This document shows, one piece after another, positions 18,286 through 27,286 of a stretch of 64,000 nucleotides of DNA. Below the pieces are notes generated by a model. The model searched no databases, was not told the DNA's origin, and saw nothing but the letters and a program-made list of their open reading frames with translations. Positions within the stretch are counted from its first letter, which is position 1, and each line of letters begins with the position of its first letter. The translations under genes and the position numbers were made by a program. The stretch is from Cognaticolwellia mytili (GTDB lineage Bacteria > Pseudomonadota > Gammaproteobacteria > Enterobacterales > Alteromonadaceae): contig NZ_NBOF01000005.1 of assembly GCF_002104475.1 (NCBI RefSeq), positions 124,001-188,000 of the forward strand, read 5' to 3'.

Positions 18286-18711
18286 TTATTCACTGTTAGG
18301 GTTAACAAGCTGATGACAAATTTCAATAACCGTTTCCGCTTGTTCTTTTGATAACTTACTCATACAAAAAGCTTGTTCAGTAATTTTTGAACTCTGCTGC
18401 GATAACAATTTACCGGCATCAGTTAGTGCGATATTTTTTTGTCGCTCATTACCCGCTAACATTTGACGTTCAATTAACTCTTTTTGCTCTAAACGCTTTA
18501 AGAGCGGGGTCATGGTTGCTTTACTGAGCTTGGCATTTTTTGCCAATTCACTTATCGAAATATTATCTTTTTCCCACAACGCCATCAGTACGATGAACTG
18601 CGTATACGTTAAGCCTAGTGGCTCTAATAATGGTCGATAAATACTGGTTAGGTGATTCGACGCTGAATACAACGCAAAGCATAGTTGTTCATTTAATTTG
18701 GCAACAGACAA
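18286..18711 (-). CDS. MarR-family regulator, OhrR type (organic peroxide sensing)
   Basis: A 141-residue winged-helix repressor. The N-terminus NEQLCFALYSASNHLTSIYR followed by PLLEPLGLTYTQFIVLMALW is the OhrR pattern, and the reactive cysteine of OhrR proteins matches C11. A helix-turn-helix (ISELAKNAKLSKATMTPLLK) and a wing (NERQKNIALTDAG) follow. It is divergent from a secreted catalase-like peroxidase, with a 154-bp gap holding a hexanucleotide repeat and inverted repeats. Likely role: derepression on oxidation of C11 by organic hydroperoxides. The classical target ohr is not in the window. Confidence 0.85.
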   Translation of the reverse strand: MSVAKLNEQLCFALYSASNHLTSIYRPLLEPLGLTYTQFIVLMALWEKDNISISELAKNAKLSKATMTPLLKRLEQKELIERQMLAGNERQKNIALTDAGKLLSQQSSKITEQAFCMSKLSKEQAETVIEICHQLVNPNSE

Positions 18712-18730
18712 AAAACTCTCCTACTTCAAA

Positions 18731-18755
18731 ATAGATATAGATATAGATATAGATA
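18731..18755. repeat. Hexanucleotide tandem repeat (ATAGAT, four copies plus one base)
   Basis: Four perfect copies of ATAGAT directly upstream of the OhrR-like gene start (18711), in its 5' leader. Such a repeat could vary in length by slippage; steps of six bases would change spacing but not a reading frame. Confidence 0.85.
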
Positions 18756-18794
18756 AAAACACTGTCAATTTTGCCTGCATATTATTTAATTAAC

Positions 18795-18828
18795 AACTAT
18801 TCGTTGACTAATAGTTCGTGTACGTACA
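18795..18828. promoter_or_regulatory. Candidate operator between OhrR-like and peroxidase genes
   Basis: An inverted repeat AACTATT (18795-18801) / AATAGTT (18810-18816) with an 8-base spacer contains a TTGACT -35-like hexamer (18804-18809). It is followed by a 10-bp palindrome TGTACGTACA (18819-18828) and a TACAAT element. The position between divergent genes suits MarR-family autoregulation. It does not match the published OhrR operator closely. Confidence 0.45.
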
Positions 18829-18865
18829 ATAATATAAAACCTACAACAACTCAAGAGTAACGAAA

Positions 18866-19822
18866 ATGATAAATTCAAAAATGATCACCTTAGCTTTGTT
18901 ATTAGCAGCAGCACCTTCAGCATTTGCCAATAATACTGGAACCGCAACTGATGGTATTAACACCTTTGAAAAGCTTTTTGGCGTCACAGAGGGTAAGCGT
19001 CGAAATCACACCAAAGGTTTTTGTTTTTCTGCGACATTAAGTCCAAAAAACCAAAACATTCAGCAATATAGTAACAGTAATTTATTTACAGAAAACGCTC
19101 AGGTCATTGGCAGGTTGTCTCATAAAGGCGGTAAGTATTTAGCGGCAGACAATAAGCCTGGGGAATATGGCATGGGCTTGTCTATCACCACCGCGAGTAA
19201 TGAAAGCCACCTGATGTCGATGAACACTTTAGACTTTTTCCCTGTTGCGACACCTGAAGCATTCGCTGAATTGATGCGCGCAAAAGTTGCAGGCTCTGCT
19301 GCGGTAAAAGCATTTAAGCAAGGTAATAAAGATCTTCAGCGCTTTAAAGCACATCAAGCAACAAAAACCAAAGCACTTAAACCTTATGAAGCAAACACTT
19401 TCAACAGTGTTAACAGCTTTTATTTAGTTAATGATAAAGGTGTGAAAACTGCCGTCCGTTGGTCTTTTTTACCACAACGTCAGCAAGAGTTAGTCGTCAA
19501 ACCAGCGCAAGATTTTTTATTCGACAACTTACAGAAAAACCTAGCAAGCCACTCTGTTACATGGGATATGGTTATCACCTTCGCTAACCCAGAAGATGAC
19601 GTCGATAATGCCGCTATTGCTTGGCAAGGTCAGCATCAACAATTGGTGGCTGCCGAGCTAACAATTGACGCGATACAATCAGAACAAGATGGAAAATGTG
19701 ACTTAATAAATTTTGATCCTATGGTGTTATCAACTGGCTTTGCACCATCTGCCGACCCACTTTTGCAAGCTCGACGTAATGCTTACGCCGTTTCATTTGG
19801 TAGACGTTTAGCTGAGCAATAA
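18866..19822 (+). CDS. Secreted catalase-like heme peroxidase (SrpA/KatA-related)
   Basis: A 318-residue protein with a signal peptide (cleavage near AFAN). It matches the short catalase-related peroxidase group: an active-site-region His in RRNHTKGFCFSATLSP, a central FFPVATPEAFAEL segment, and the proximal heme-ligand region near the end (RRNAYAVSFGRRLAE, the Y being the probable heme tyrosine). It lacks the C-terminal part of full catalases, as usual for this group of about 320-350 residues. It likely detoxifies peroxides in the periplasm. The divergent OhrR-like gene is the probable regulator. Start ATG 18866 follows GAGTAACGAAA, a fair ribosome site. Confidence 0.85.
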   Translation: MINSKMITLALLLAAAPSAFANNTGTATDGINTFEKLFGVTEGKRRNHTKGFCFSATLSPKNQNIQQYSNSNLFTENAQVIGRLSHKGGKYLAADNKPGEYGMGLSITTASNESHLMSMNTLDFFPVATPEAFAELMRAKVAGSAAVKAFKQGNKDLQRFKAHQATKTKALKPYEANTFNSVNSFYLVNDKGVKTAVRWSFLPQRQQELVVKPAQDFLFDNLQKNLASHSVTWDMVITFANPEDDVDNAAIAWQGQHQQLVAAELTIDAIQSEQDGKCDLINFDPMVLSTGFAPSADPLLQARRNAYAVSFGRRLAEQ

Positions 19823-19855
19823 TGGTGTTTATTCAAGCAATAGTTTCTTTAACTG

Positions 19856-19893
19856 ATGATTTATAGTAGATTTTTTAATCTACTATAAATCAT
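19856..19893. terminator. 17-bp perfect inverted repeat between peroxidase and nitrilase genes
   Basis: The arms 19856-19872 and 19877-19893 pair perfectly around TTTT. It is AT-rich, without a T-run downstream on the plus strand. The right arm ends only about 18 bp before the nitrilase start, so it could be an operator or leader hairpin as well as a terminator. Confidence 0.5.
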
Positions 19894-19911
19894 AAAGGGA
19901 ATACGTCAGCT

Positions 19912-20877
19912 ATGACTAAAGCACACTCAGATTCATTAAAAGTTGGTTTAGCACAAATTGCCCCAGTATGGCTTAACCGCGCTGCAACCACTGAAAAAGT
20001 CATTCAGCAAATAGTTAATGCTGGTAAAGAACAGTGTGACTTAATTGCCTTTGGTGAAGCCCTATTGCCCGGTTATCCATTTTGGATTGAGCTTACCCAC
20101 GGTGCTCGCTTTAATGCTCCGGATCAAAAAGCATTACATGCACACTATATGCAGCAAGCGGTTTCTATTACTTCAGGACATTTAGATAGTATTTGCGCAG
20201 CCGCGAAAGCCGCCGATGTTGCTTTATATTTAGGGATTATTGAGCGCGCTGGCGATCGAGGCGGTCACAGCCTTTACTGCTCAATGGTTTATATAAATAA
20301 ACGCGGTGAAATTGGCTCTGTACATAGAAAGCTAATGCCAACCTATGAAGAACGATTAACTTGGTCACCGGGTGATGGCCATGGTTTACGTGTTCATTCG
20401 TTAGGTGAATTTACTGTTGGCGGTTTGAATTGCTGGGAAAATTGGATGCCGCTACCCCGCGCCGCCTTATATGGCCAAGGAGAAGATTTGCATGTCGCTA
20501 TTTGGCCTGGTGGAGAGCATAACACTCATGATATTACCCGCTTTATGGCGAAAGAAGGCCGTAGTTTTGTTATGTCTGCCAGTGGCTTAATGCGCCCAGA
20601 AGACTTCCCCGCTGATACGCCTTATCGTGACGATATTTTAGCGAGCATTGATAAATCACACCTTGCAAATGGCGCTTCTTGTTTAGTAGGCCCTGACGGT
20701 GAATGGTTGATTGAACCTCAAATCGGTGAGGAAGGTTTATACACCGCAATAGTTGATCATAAAAAAGTTCGAGAAGAACGACAAAATTTTGATCCTGTTG
20801 GGCATTATTCACGCCCAGATGTAACCCAACTGCACGTTGATAGAACACGCCAATCAACAGTAGTATTTAAAGATTGA
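19912..20877 (+). CDS. Nitrilase-family carbon-nitrogen hydrolase
   Basis: A 321-residue cytoplasmic hydrolase with the Glu-Lys-Cys triad: E in FGEALLPGYPFW, K in HRKLMPTYEERLTW and C in GGLNCWENWMPL. The GLNCWEN motif and the AIWPGGEHN region are those of true (aliphatic/aromatic) nitrilases, which convert nitriles to the acid plus ammonia, rather than of amidases. The length fits the family. The ribosome site (AAAGGGAATAC) supports ATG 19912. The physiological nitrile is unknown. It may be cotranscribed with the peroxidase gene, although a strong inverted repeat separates them. Confidence 0.88.
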   Translation: MTKAHSDSLKVGLAQIAPVWLNRAATTEKVIQQIVNAGKEQCDLIAFGEALLPGYPFWIELTHGARFNAPDQKALHAHYMQQAVSITSGHLDSICAAAKAADVALYLGIIERAGDRGGHSLYCSMVYINKRGEIGSVHRKLMPTYEERLTWSPGDGHGLRVHSLGEFTVGGLNCWENWMPLPRAALYGQGEDLHVAIWPGGEHNTHDITRFMAKEGRSFVMSASGLMRPEDFPADTPYRDDILASIDKSHLANGASCLVGPDGEWLIEPQIGEEGLYTAIVDHKKVREERQNFDPVGHYSRPDVTQLHVDRTRQSTVVFKD

Positions 20878-21343
20878 TAATCAATAGTTAGAGCTCATAA
20901 ACCTCCGAAGTCTCGCCATAACTTTGCAGCACGAAGCTTTGACTAATCAATCATTTTCTATTAAAAATTAGCCAATCATTCTAAAAGTTGCTGTCGTTTT
21001 TCCACAGTAATTTTTACTAAAAGAGCAGCTTCACATTGCGCTGTAGTGTGGCAACGTGAAAAATAACACTCAAAATACTTAAAGCCAAACCTCTATCGAC
21101 ATAATTAAACGCAAGTTAAATCAACTGAAGAAGAAATAGCGCGACTGAAACAGCAAGATACAACATTACCATTAGAAAACCGCCAGCATATTGGGTTACT
21201 ATTAGCGATGTGACCTTGGGAATTACCGCACTTTCAAAAGCTTAGGCGGGTTAAAAGCTAAAATTGGAATAATTAAAAGCGTCTTCGTGTGTTTTATAAG
21301 GAATGTATCATTGCAAAATAACCATAAAGTTTTAGCTCGAACA
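20878..21343. other. Intergenic region with a possible gene remnant
   Basis: No intact ORF. One stop-bounded plus-strand stretch ending at a TGA near 21212 reads VKSTEEEIARLKQQDTTLPL and then NRQHIGLLLAM, a helical, gene-like segment without a start codon. It looks like the C-terminal remnant of a lost gene; no family recognised. Confidence 0.3.
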
Positions 21344-22882
21344 ATGCCAACGATTAGCAAAGCCCTGCTAAGTTTGCTACTTAGTTGTACGCTTTTCGCT
21401 TGCAGCGCACAAACCGTTAGAATTTCAGAGTCGTCAAACGACTATTGCGCAGCTATTCCAGCAACTAACAACACGATGCTGTCTAAGTATTTAGCCCCTG
21501 TTAGCAATAAAATGCAGAATAAAACCGGCGTTTATGTACTCGAACAAGGCATTGAAGCCATGCTTTCACGAGCTTGGTTAACCGAACATGCCGAGCACAC
21601 CATTGATGTGCAATATTTCATTTTCTCAACTGACAACGTTGGCTTAATAGCAACTGATTACTTAGTAAAAGCTGCTGAACGTGGCGTTAAAGTGCGAGTA
21701 CTGGTTGATGACATTATGGTTGATGCCAGTGGCGATGAATTACTTACCCTGACTGCACATGAAAATATCGAGATTAAAATTTATAATCCAATGGCCAATA
21801 TTGGTAAAAATATTTTCGATAAAATCATCAACCTAACCACTGACTTTCATCAATTAAATCAACGTATGCATAACAAAACTTTTACCGTTGACGGAAAAGT
21901 TTCTATTACCGGCGGTCGAAACGTCGCAGATGAATATTTTGGTTATGATCATCAATTCAATTTCCGTGATCGCGATGTACTGTTGGTTGGCGGAATTACT
22001 GGCAAAATTCAAACCTCATTCGACCAATTTTGGCAAAGTAAGTTAAGTGTGGATGTCGCTGATTTAGTGAAAACGAAAAAAGCGACAAACTATGTTCCTG
22101 ACTTTACTGCCCTACACCAGTATGCCTGTAACCCAGAAAATTTCGCACCTTCAGTTAGACAAAAAATGAAAGAAATGCCCTTAGCGATTGCAAAAATTCA
22201 GCAGCAACAGCAATTACAGTGGTTAGAAAACATAGAGTATATTTCAGATATTCCCGGTAAAAACAATGCCAATAAATTTTTAGCTGGTGGCGGGTTATCA
22301 ACTGAAAAACTGGTGTCTTTACTGCAAAGTTCCCAAAGCAATGTGGTAATACAAACGCCTTATTTGATCACTACTAAAGCAACACGGAAAATTCTCAAAA
22401 CCTTAGTAGATAGAGGCGTTGATGTTAAAATATTGACTAATAGTTTGGCGTCGAACGACAACCTTGAGGCATTTAGCGGTTATCAACGTGATCGAAAAGA
22501 CCTACTAAAAACTGGCGCACAAATTTTTGAATTTAAGCCTGATGCAAAAATTCGCCAGAAAATTATGTCAGAAGTGATGCATAAGCAATTACAGCAAGCA
22601 CCTATTTTTGGCTTGCACGCTAAATCAATGGTGATTGATGACCATACCAGCGTTATTGGCACCTATAACGTTGACCCACGCAGTGCTAACCTTAATACCG
22701 AAAACTTTGTCATTATTCCATCAAAAAAAATTGCTCAAGAAGTTAAGCAAGGTATGTTAGAAGAAATGCAGCCAGAAAATGCTTGGGCAATTACCTTAAA
22801 TTGGAACCCAGACAGCGAAGAAAGCTTGATGAAAAGATTAAAAGTAAAGCTGCGTCGCATTGTGCCGAAAAGCATACTTTAA
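21344..22882 (+). CDS. Phospholipase D-family lipoprotein (cardiolipin synthase-like)
   Basis: A 512-residue protein. Start ATG 21344 is preferred to an in-frame GTG at 21287 because it opens a lipoprotein signal peptide (SKALLSLLLSCTLFACSAQ, lipobox LFAC). Two HKD motifs are present: MHNKTFTVDGKVSITGG (HxKx4D) and LHAKSMVIDDHTSVIGTYN. PLD-family proteins with two HKD motifs transfer phosphatidyl groups or hydrolyse phosphodiesters; relatives include cardiolipin synthase C-type proteins. Envelope location is implied by the lipobox. It lies 45 bp upstream of a lipase-like gene on the same strand, so a lipid-metabolism pair is plausible. Confidence 0.88.
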   Translation: MPTISKALLSLLLSCTLFACSAQTVRISESSNDYCAAIPATNNTMLSKYLAPVSNKMQNKTGVYVLEQGIEAMLSRAWLTEHAEHTIDVQYFIFSTDNVGLIATDYLVKAAERGVKVRVLVDDIMVDASGDELLTLTAHENIEIKIYNPMANIGKNIFDKIINLTTDFHQLNQRMHNKTFTVDGKVSITGGRNVADEYFGYDHQFNFRDRDVLLVGGITGKIQTSFDQFWQSKLSVDVADLVKTKKATNYVPDFTALHQYACNPENFAPSVRQKMKEMPLAIAKIQQQQQLQWLENIEYISDIPGKNNANKFLAGGGLSTEKLVSLLQSSQSNVVIQTPYLITTKATRKILKTLVDRGVDVKILTNSLASNDNLEAFSGYQRDRKDLLKTGAQIFEFKPDAKIRQKIMSEVMHKQLQQAPIFGLHAKSMVIDDHTSVIGTYNVDPRSANLNTENFVIIPSKKIAQEVKQGMLEEMQPENAWAITLNWNPDSEESLMKRLKVKLRRIVPKSIL

Positions 22883-22927
22883 TGGCAAAAAAATTAATTC
22901 GTAAAAACGCTTATATGGGAGTGAAAT

Positions 22928-23575
22928 ATGACCACACCAGCAACTGAATGCGTAATTTTACTGCATGGTTTAGCACGCTCTGCACATTCGATGGACAAAA
23001 TAGCACAGCGATTAACAGACGAAGGTTACCGCGTGCTTAATATTGACTATCCATCTAGAGATTATTCAATTGAAGAACTAGCAGAACAAACCATTACAGA
23101 TGCCTTAGCCCAGTGTGGAGATCTACCCGTTAGTTTTGTCACTCATTCCATGGGTGGCATATTAGTCAGACAATTTCTTAGTAACCACAGTATTGAAAAT
23201 CTCAATAAAGTGGTAATGCTTGGGCCACCAAATAAAGGCACCGAAATTGTTGATAAACTCAGTCATTTACCGGGTTTTAGTTTCGTAAATGGCGAAGCTG
23301 GAGCACAATTAGGCACTGGCGCGTTAAGCCTGCCAAATAAACTTGGCAAAGCGAATTTCGATGTTGGCATTATCGCCGGCACGCAAAGTATTAACTTAAT
23401 ATTGTCGTCACTCATACCCGATATTGACGATGGCAAAGTTTCTGTTGAAAGTACGAAAATCGATGGTATGAATGACCACATTGAAATGCCAACCACGCAT
23501 GTTTTTATGATGCGTAACGAAGCTGTAATTCAACAAGTTATTCACTATCTTCAGCAAGGTAAGTTTCGACACTAG
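22928..23575 (+). CDS. Alpha/beta hydrolase (lipase/esterase-like)
   Basis: A 215-residue protein with the alpha/beta hydrolase core: oxyanion segment ILLHGLARSAHSMDKIA, nucleophile elbow THSMGG (S is the likely nucleophile, about residue 76) and a late catalytic His candidate (DHIEMPTTH). No signal peptide is visible. It is short, like the small lipase/PGAP1-like hydrolases. The ribosome site GGGAGTGAAAT precedes ATG 22928. It follows the PLD-like lipoprotein by 45 bp and may share its transcript. Substrate unknown. Confidence 0.8.
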   Translation: MTTPATECVILLHGLARSAHSMDKIAQRLTDEGYRVLNIDYPSRDYSIEELAEQTITDALAQCGDLPVSFVTHSMGGILVRQFLSNHSIENLNKVVMLGPPNKGTEIVDKLSHLPGFSFVNGEAGAQLGTGALSLPNKLGKANFDVGIIAGTQSINLILSSLIPDIDDGKVSVESTKIDGMNDHIEMPTTHVFMMRNEAVIQQVIHYLQQGKFRH

Positions 23576-23608
23576 GTTTGTAATTCAGAACTTAGTTTTA
23601 TCTGTCAT

Positions 23609-23740
23609 TTACATTTTAGCATCAATCAACTTTTTCAACGCTTTACCTACCAAATCATTTTTACGGCAAAAACCAAATGTATAGTGATGTTTTACACACT
23701 GAAAATGTTCACATATTAAGCGTGTTGTTGTAAAAACAAT
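23609..23740 (-). pseudogene. C-terminal remnant of a possible family 3 substrate-binding protein
   Basis: The minus strand has a stop-bounded frame without a start codon, ending at 23609, that reads CEHFQCVKHHYTFGFCRKND then LVGKALKKLIDAKM. It resembles the C-termini of small periplasmic amino-acid-binding-type proteins in marine gammaproteobacteria, but this is judged from memory. It fills most of the gap before the chemoreceptor. Confidence 0.35.
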
Positions 23741-23876
23741 CTAATAATTTCAATCGCCCCTAATGTAGATCAAATAAAACTTGATAGATTAAAGTAGGAT
23801 AAATGAATTGGGCTATGCTATTTAGGCTATTTTGCTCGTACTTTATTCACTTAGTAAATTATTACGGAAGAAAATT

Positions 23877-25508
23877 ATGCTAACGTCTCGACAATACCGT
23901 ATTTATTTACCGCTGCTATTGGCAGTAGGTATTGCAATTAGCGCCTTTCTCACACACCTTATCTCGAGCAATAACCTTGTCTTATTGATAGTTATTTTTT
24001 TCAGTGCTCTCGGCGGTAGTTATGTCGCGATAAATTATGCGATTGCTAAAAATATTTTACAGGAAAAAAACACACTAATAAAAATACTTAATATCGAAGA
24101 TAAGCCAAGCTCTCTAAGGCAAATTATACAAGAGCAATCAAATAAAACGGCTCAAGTAGGTAAGACAATTGACGATAAAACTAGCGAGCTTGCAATAAAC
24201 TCCGCTGAAGTCAGCTACTTTCTCACCAAGTTAAGCGATGCTATATCTACTTCAAGTGAAGATGTTGATCGGCTCTCTTATGCAGCTAAAGAAATGTCAA
24301 AGAGCATTGAAATTATGAATGAAAATGCTGCAATAGCCTATCAACAATCGAGTAAAGCAATGCAAGCAACAACAGTTGGTTCAGAACAACTCAACGGTAA
24401 TGTGTCTACCATCAATGAACTCAATCTCGATATTATTGATGCGTCAGAAAAAATTGAATCTCTCTCAAAAAAAGCGACTGCGATGCAGAATATAACTAGC
24501 GTTATTGATGCTATTTCAGAGCAAACAAATCTACTGGCTCTTAATGCTGCAATTGAGGCTGCACGAGCAGGAGAACAAGGGCGAGGTTTCGCTGTTGTTG
24601 CCGACGAAGTTCGTACATTGGCATCCAAAACTGCAGAAGCCACCGAGGAAATAGCGACTATGCTTAGCCAAGTGAGCGCTGAAACAGGTGAAACAACACA
24701 GGTAATGGGAAAGATAGTCGAGCAAACATATCAAGTTGTTAACAGCATGAATGGTTTGTCTACATCACTAACTGACATCAATCAACAAATGTCTGAATCT
24801 TCACAAGCTAATGATCAAATCAGTAGTGCATTACAAGAGCATAAAGCAACAAGTAACGAAATATCAGATTCAATTAATAACCTCCATAATTTTTTAATCA
24901 GTAAAAGTAAAGAAACACATCATGTTTCCAATAAAGCAGAAGAGCTATCTCAAAGTACTGAAACGATATTTATTGAACTCGCTACTTTCAAAACCGATTC
25001 TCTAGTCGAGAAGATGTCTTTATTAGCCCAAAACTCAGCGCTGAAGGTGAGTGAAATGTTCAGTGAGAAAATAGCTGATAACGAGATTAGTCAACAAGCA
25101 TTATTCAATTTCAACTATAAAAAAATTGATCGTACTGAACCACAAAAATTCAGCAGTGATTTTGATAATTTGACGGATAAATACTTACCAGAAATTCAAG
25201 AACCCTGCTTAAAGGAGCACCCAGAAGTAATCTACGCAGGTGCCGTTGATATTAATGGCTATTTTCCAACTCATAATAATAAATTCTCTCAGCCATTAAC
25301 CGGTGATATTGAACACGATATGATACATAACCGTACAAAACGTATGTTTAATGATCCGACAGGAATTCGTTGCGGCAAGCATACTAGTAAATTTTTAGTA
25401 CAAACTTACAAACGAGATACTGGTGAAATTATGCATGATGTGTCTGCGCCCATAATAGTTAATGGCAAACATTGGGGTGGCTTTAGAATTGGTTTTAGCG
25501 CTCAATAA
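23877..25508 (+). CDS. Methyl-accepting chemotaxis protein with C-terminal sensor domain
   Basis: A 543-residue chemoreceptor. Start ATG 23877 has an ACGGAAGAAA ribosome site; the in-frame codon at 23832 lacks one. Two N-terminal helices (about residues 10-27 and 35-55) with almost no periplasmic loop are followed by a long coiled coil and the hairpin tip ([35 protein letters not shown]). The last about 125 residues form a separate globular domain containing [30 protein letters not shown] and HWGGFRIGF, resembling a single-Cache/PAS-like sensor placed after the signalling tip. Sensing may therefore be cytoplasmic. No other chemotaxis genes lie nearby. Confidence 0.9.
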   Translation: MLTSRQYRIYLPLLLAVGIAISAFLTHLISSNNLVLLIVIFFSALGGSYVAINYAIAKNILQEKNTLIKILNIEDKPSSLRQIIQEQSNKTAQVGKTIDDKTSELAINSAEVSYFLTKLSDAISTSSEDVDRLSYAAKEMSKSIEIMNENAAIAYQQSSKAMQATTVGSEQLNGNVSTINELNLDIIDASEKIESLSKKATAMQNITSVIDAISEQTNLLALNAAIEAARAGEQGRGFAVVADEVRTLASKTAEATEEIATMLSQVSAETGETTQVMGKIVEQTYQVVNSMNGLSTSLTDINQQMSESSQANDQISSALQEHKATSNEISDSINNLHNFLISKSKETHHVSNKAEELSQSTETIFIELATFKTDSLVEKMSLLAQNSALKVSEMFSEKIADNEISQQALFNFNYKKIDRTEPQKFSSDFDNLTDKYLPEIQEPCLKEHPEVIYAGAVDINGYFPTHNNKFSQPLTGDIEHDMIHNRTKRMFNDPTGIRCGKHTSKFLVQTYKRDTGEIMHDVSAPIIVNGKHWGGFRIGFSAQ

Positions 25509-25634
25509 AGCAAAAAAAAAATACCTAATGCAATTATGAAGTTATTATGATGATTGAAATTAGCGCTGGCATTCAGCTAAAAATTTAGTATGGTGTTGTT
25601 AGGTGTATTTAATTAATCTAGGCAGGGAATTAAG

Positions 25635-25976
25635 ATGAAATTATTTAAAAAGACAACACTACTAATCCTTTCATTATCAATCACTTTGATAGGATTTACC
25701 TCAGCAAGTGAAATGGAAATCACATCAAAAAAACAATTTATTTCAAAAGATAATAAACACCATACATATAGTGGAGATGTCATAATTTCCTTTGCTAATG
25801 GTAACTTATCAACAAAATCTAGCCACGTATCATTACAAAAAAATACTACCGTGATGGAAGGTGACGTTGAAATTATTTTACAAAATGCTATCGCAAAAAC
25901 ACAACGAGTGACCTTCACTCCATCACAACAAGGCTTTATTGCCCAAATGGACCAGGTAACACTGACCTACAAATAA
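25635..25976 (+). CDS. Periplasmic LptA/OstA-like small protein
   Basis: A 113-residue protein with a signal peptide (cleaved near TSASE). The mature part has the strand-and-turn pattern of the LptA/OstA jellyroll: HTYSGDVIISFANGNLSTKS, then TTVMEGDVEIILQNAIAKT and QRVTFTPSQQGFIAQMDQVT. True LptA is about 180 residues and sits beside lptB/lptC; neither is the case here, so this is a short paralogue of unknown role. It is convergent with the histidine kinase gene. Ribosome site AGGGAATTAAG supports ATG 25635. Confidence 0.6.
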   Translation: MKLFKKTTLLILSLSITLIGFTSASEMEITSKKQFISKDNKHHTYSGDVIISFANGNLSTKSSHVSLQKNTTVMEGDVEIILQNAIAKTQRVTFTPSQQGFIAQMDQVTLTYK

Positions 25977-26000
25977 CTAACATTTTATAAAATGAGGAGA

Positions 26001-27263
26001 TTACTTAGCTTTAAAGTTCACAGTAACATGATAGCCATTAGGTCCTTGACTGACTGTGAATGGCCAAGCAAACTGAGTCGTAAGCTTTTCTACCAATTGC
26101 ATACCTAAACCAAAGCCAAGTTCACCTTTGCTATCAGCAATCTCGTGTGCATCATGCTCGGCATTATTAATGATGACTTCGTTGCCACGTTGAAGAATAT
26201 CAACATGGCCACTTTGCGTGTGTTGAAAGGCATTTCGAACTAAGTTGTTTAGTACTATCATTGTTGGCACTGTGGCAATTGGCACCATAGTTTTGTCAGT
26301 GCAAATATTAACTTCAACGGCTTTACCTGCTAATAAATAGCGCAATTCTGCTTGACTGTTTTGCATTAACTCACCTAAACAAATGTCTTGAATAGGCATA
26401 TCAATATCACCTTCGCGGCTCAACCATAATAAGGTTTCTGTCATCGATTTCATGGTGAGACTTGCTCGTTGAATACGGTCACGTATTTCACGCTCTTTAT
26501 CTGTAGGGCTCGGATTTACTTTTTCTAGTAATGCTGAATTACTTCTTAATACTGCAATAGGTGTACGCAACTCATGGCTAGCGTAGCTTAAAAAAGCTTG
26601 TTCCCGTTGCACCGAACCAGCAACAGAAGCCAAGTTACTGTGAATAATATCAGCCAGTTCATTTAATTCTCTAAACTTAAAGTCTGGCTTCTTATTTTCT
26701 AAGTCGCTCAAGGTTAATTGCTTACCCCACACTTGTAATGACTCGACCGGCACAGCAATTTTCTTAAAGACATAAAGCAGCACTAATACAAAAACCCCAA
26801 TACCTGACAAGCCGACCAGAATAATAATCACCATAGGATCAATGACGAAGTCACCTTTATGCTCTGCGGCCATTTCGTCATGAATACTCTCATTAAAACG
26901 TGAAACAAAAACCTGTTTACCGTCTCTGTTAAGCACGAGCAAAGAGTATATTTTTTTTGGTGGAGCAATATATGCCCAATCAACAAATTTAGAATGTAGC
27001 TGTTCAGTTTCCTTTGGGATAACAGGAAAATAATTTCGTACTGGTTGCGGCACTTTTTGCCAATCGGTGGTGACATGGTATTCAAGAACAGTTTGTTCTA
27101 CTTGATTATTTTTAGGATATTCCTGACCAATTTGCAGCATTATATCTTCAATTACCATGCCAAATGAACCAATAAAAAGCCGAGCACTTTGGTAAGACAA
27201 TATCACCGCTATCAGTAGTACAAAACTAGTCAGTAGGGCAAAAATATAGGTTCGAATACTCAT
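26001..27263 (-). CDS. Sensor histidine kinase of the RND efflux operon
   Basis: A 420-residue membrane kinase: helix about 5-27, periplasmic sensor about 28-140, helix about 145-168, then HisKA with the phospho-accepting His in YASHELRTPIAVLRS and a HATPase_c domain (N-box NNLVRNAFQHT; G-box GFGLGMQLVEKL). The second G-box region seems short (NNAEHDAHEIADSKGELGFG). It is the last gene of a five-gene minus-strand operon and follows its response regulator by 23 bp. It probably senses an envelope or toxic signal and controls the pump operon. Distinct target genes cannot be excluded. Confidence 0.9.
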   Translation of the reverse strand: MSIRTYIFALLTSFVLLIAVILSYQSARLFIGSFGMVIEDIMLQIGQEYPKNNQVEQTVLEYHVTTDWQKVPQPVRNYFPVIPKETEQLHSKFVDWAYIAPPKKIYSLLVLNRDGKQVFVSRFNESIHDEMAAEHKGDFVIDPMVIIILVGLSGIGVFVLVLLYVFKKIAVPVESLQVWGKQLTLSDLENKKPDFKFRELNELADIIHSNLASVAGSVQREQAFLSYASHELRTPIAVLRSNSALLEKVNPSPTDKEREIRDRIQRASLTMKSMTETLLWLSREGDIDMPIQDICLGELMQNSQAELRYLLAGKAVEVNICTDKTMVPIATVPTMIVLNNLVRNAFQHTQSGHVDILQRGNEVIINNAEHDAHEIADSKGELGFGLGMQLVEKLTTQFAWPFTVSQGPNGYHVTVNFKAK

Positions 27264-27286
27264 TTATATCGCTCTATTTCCTATCG

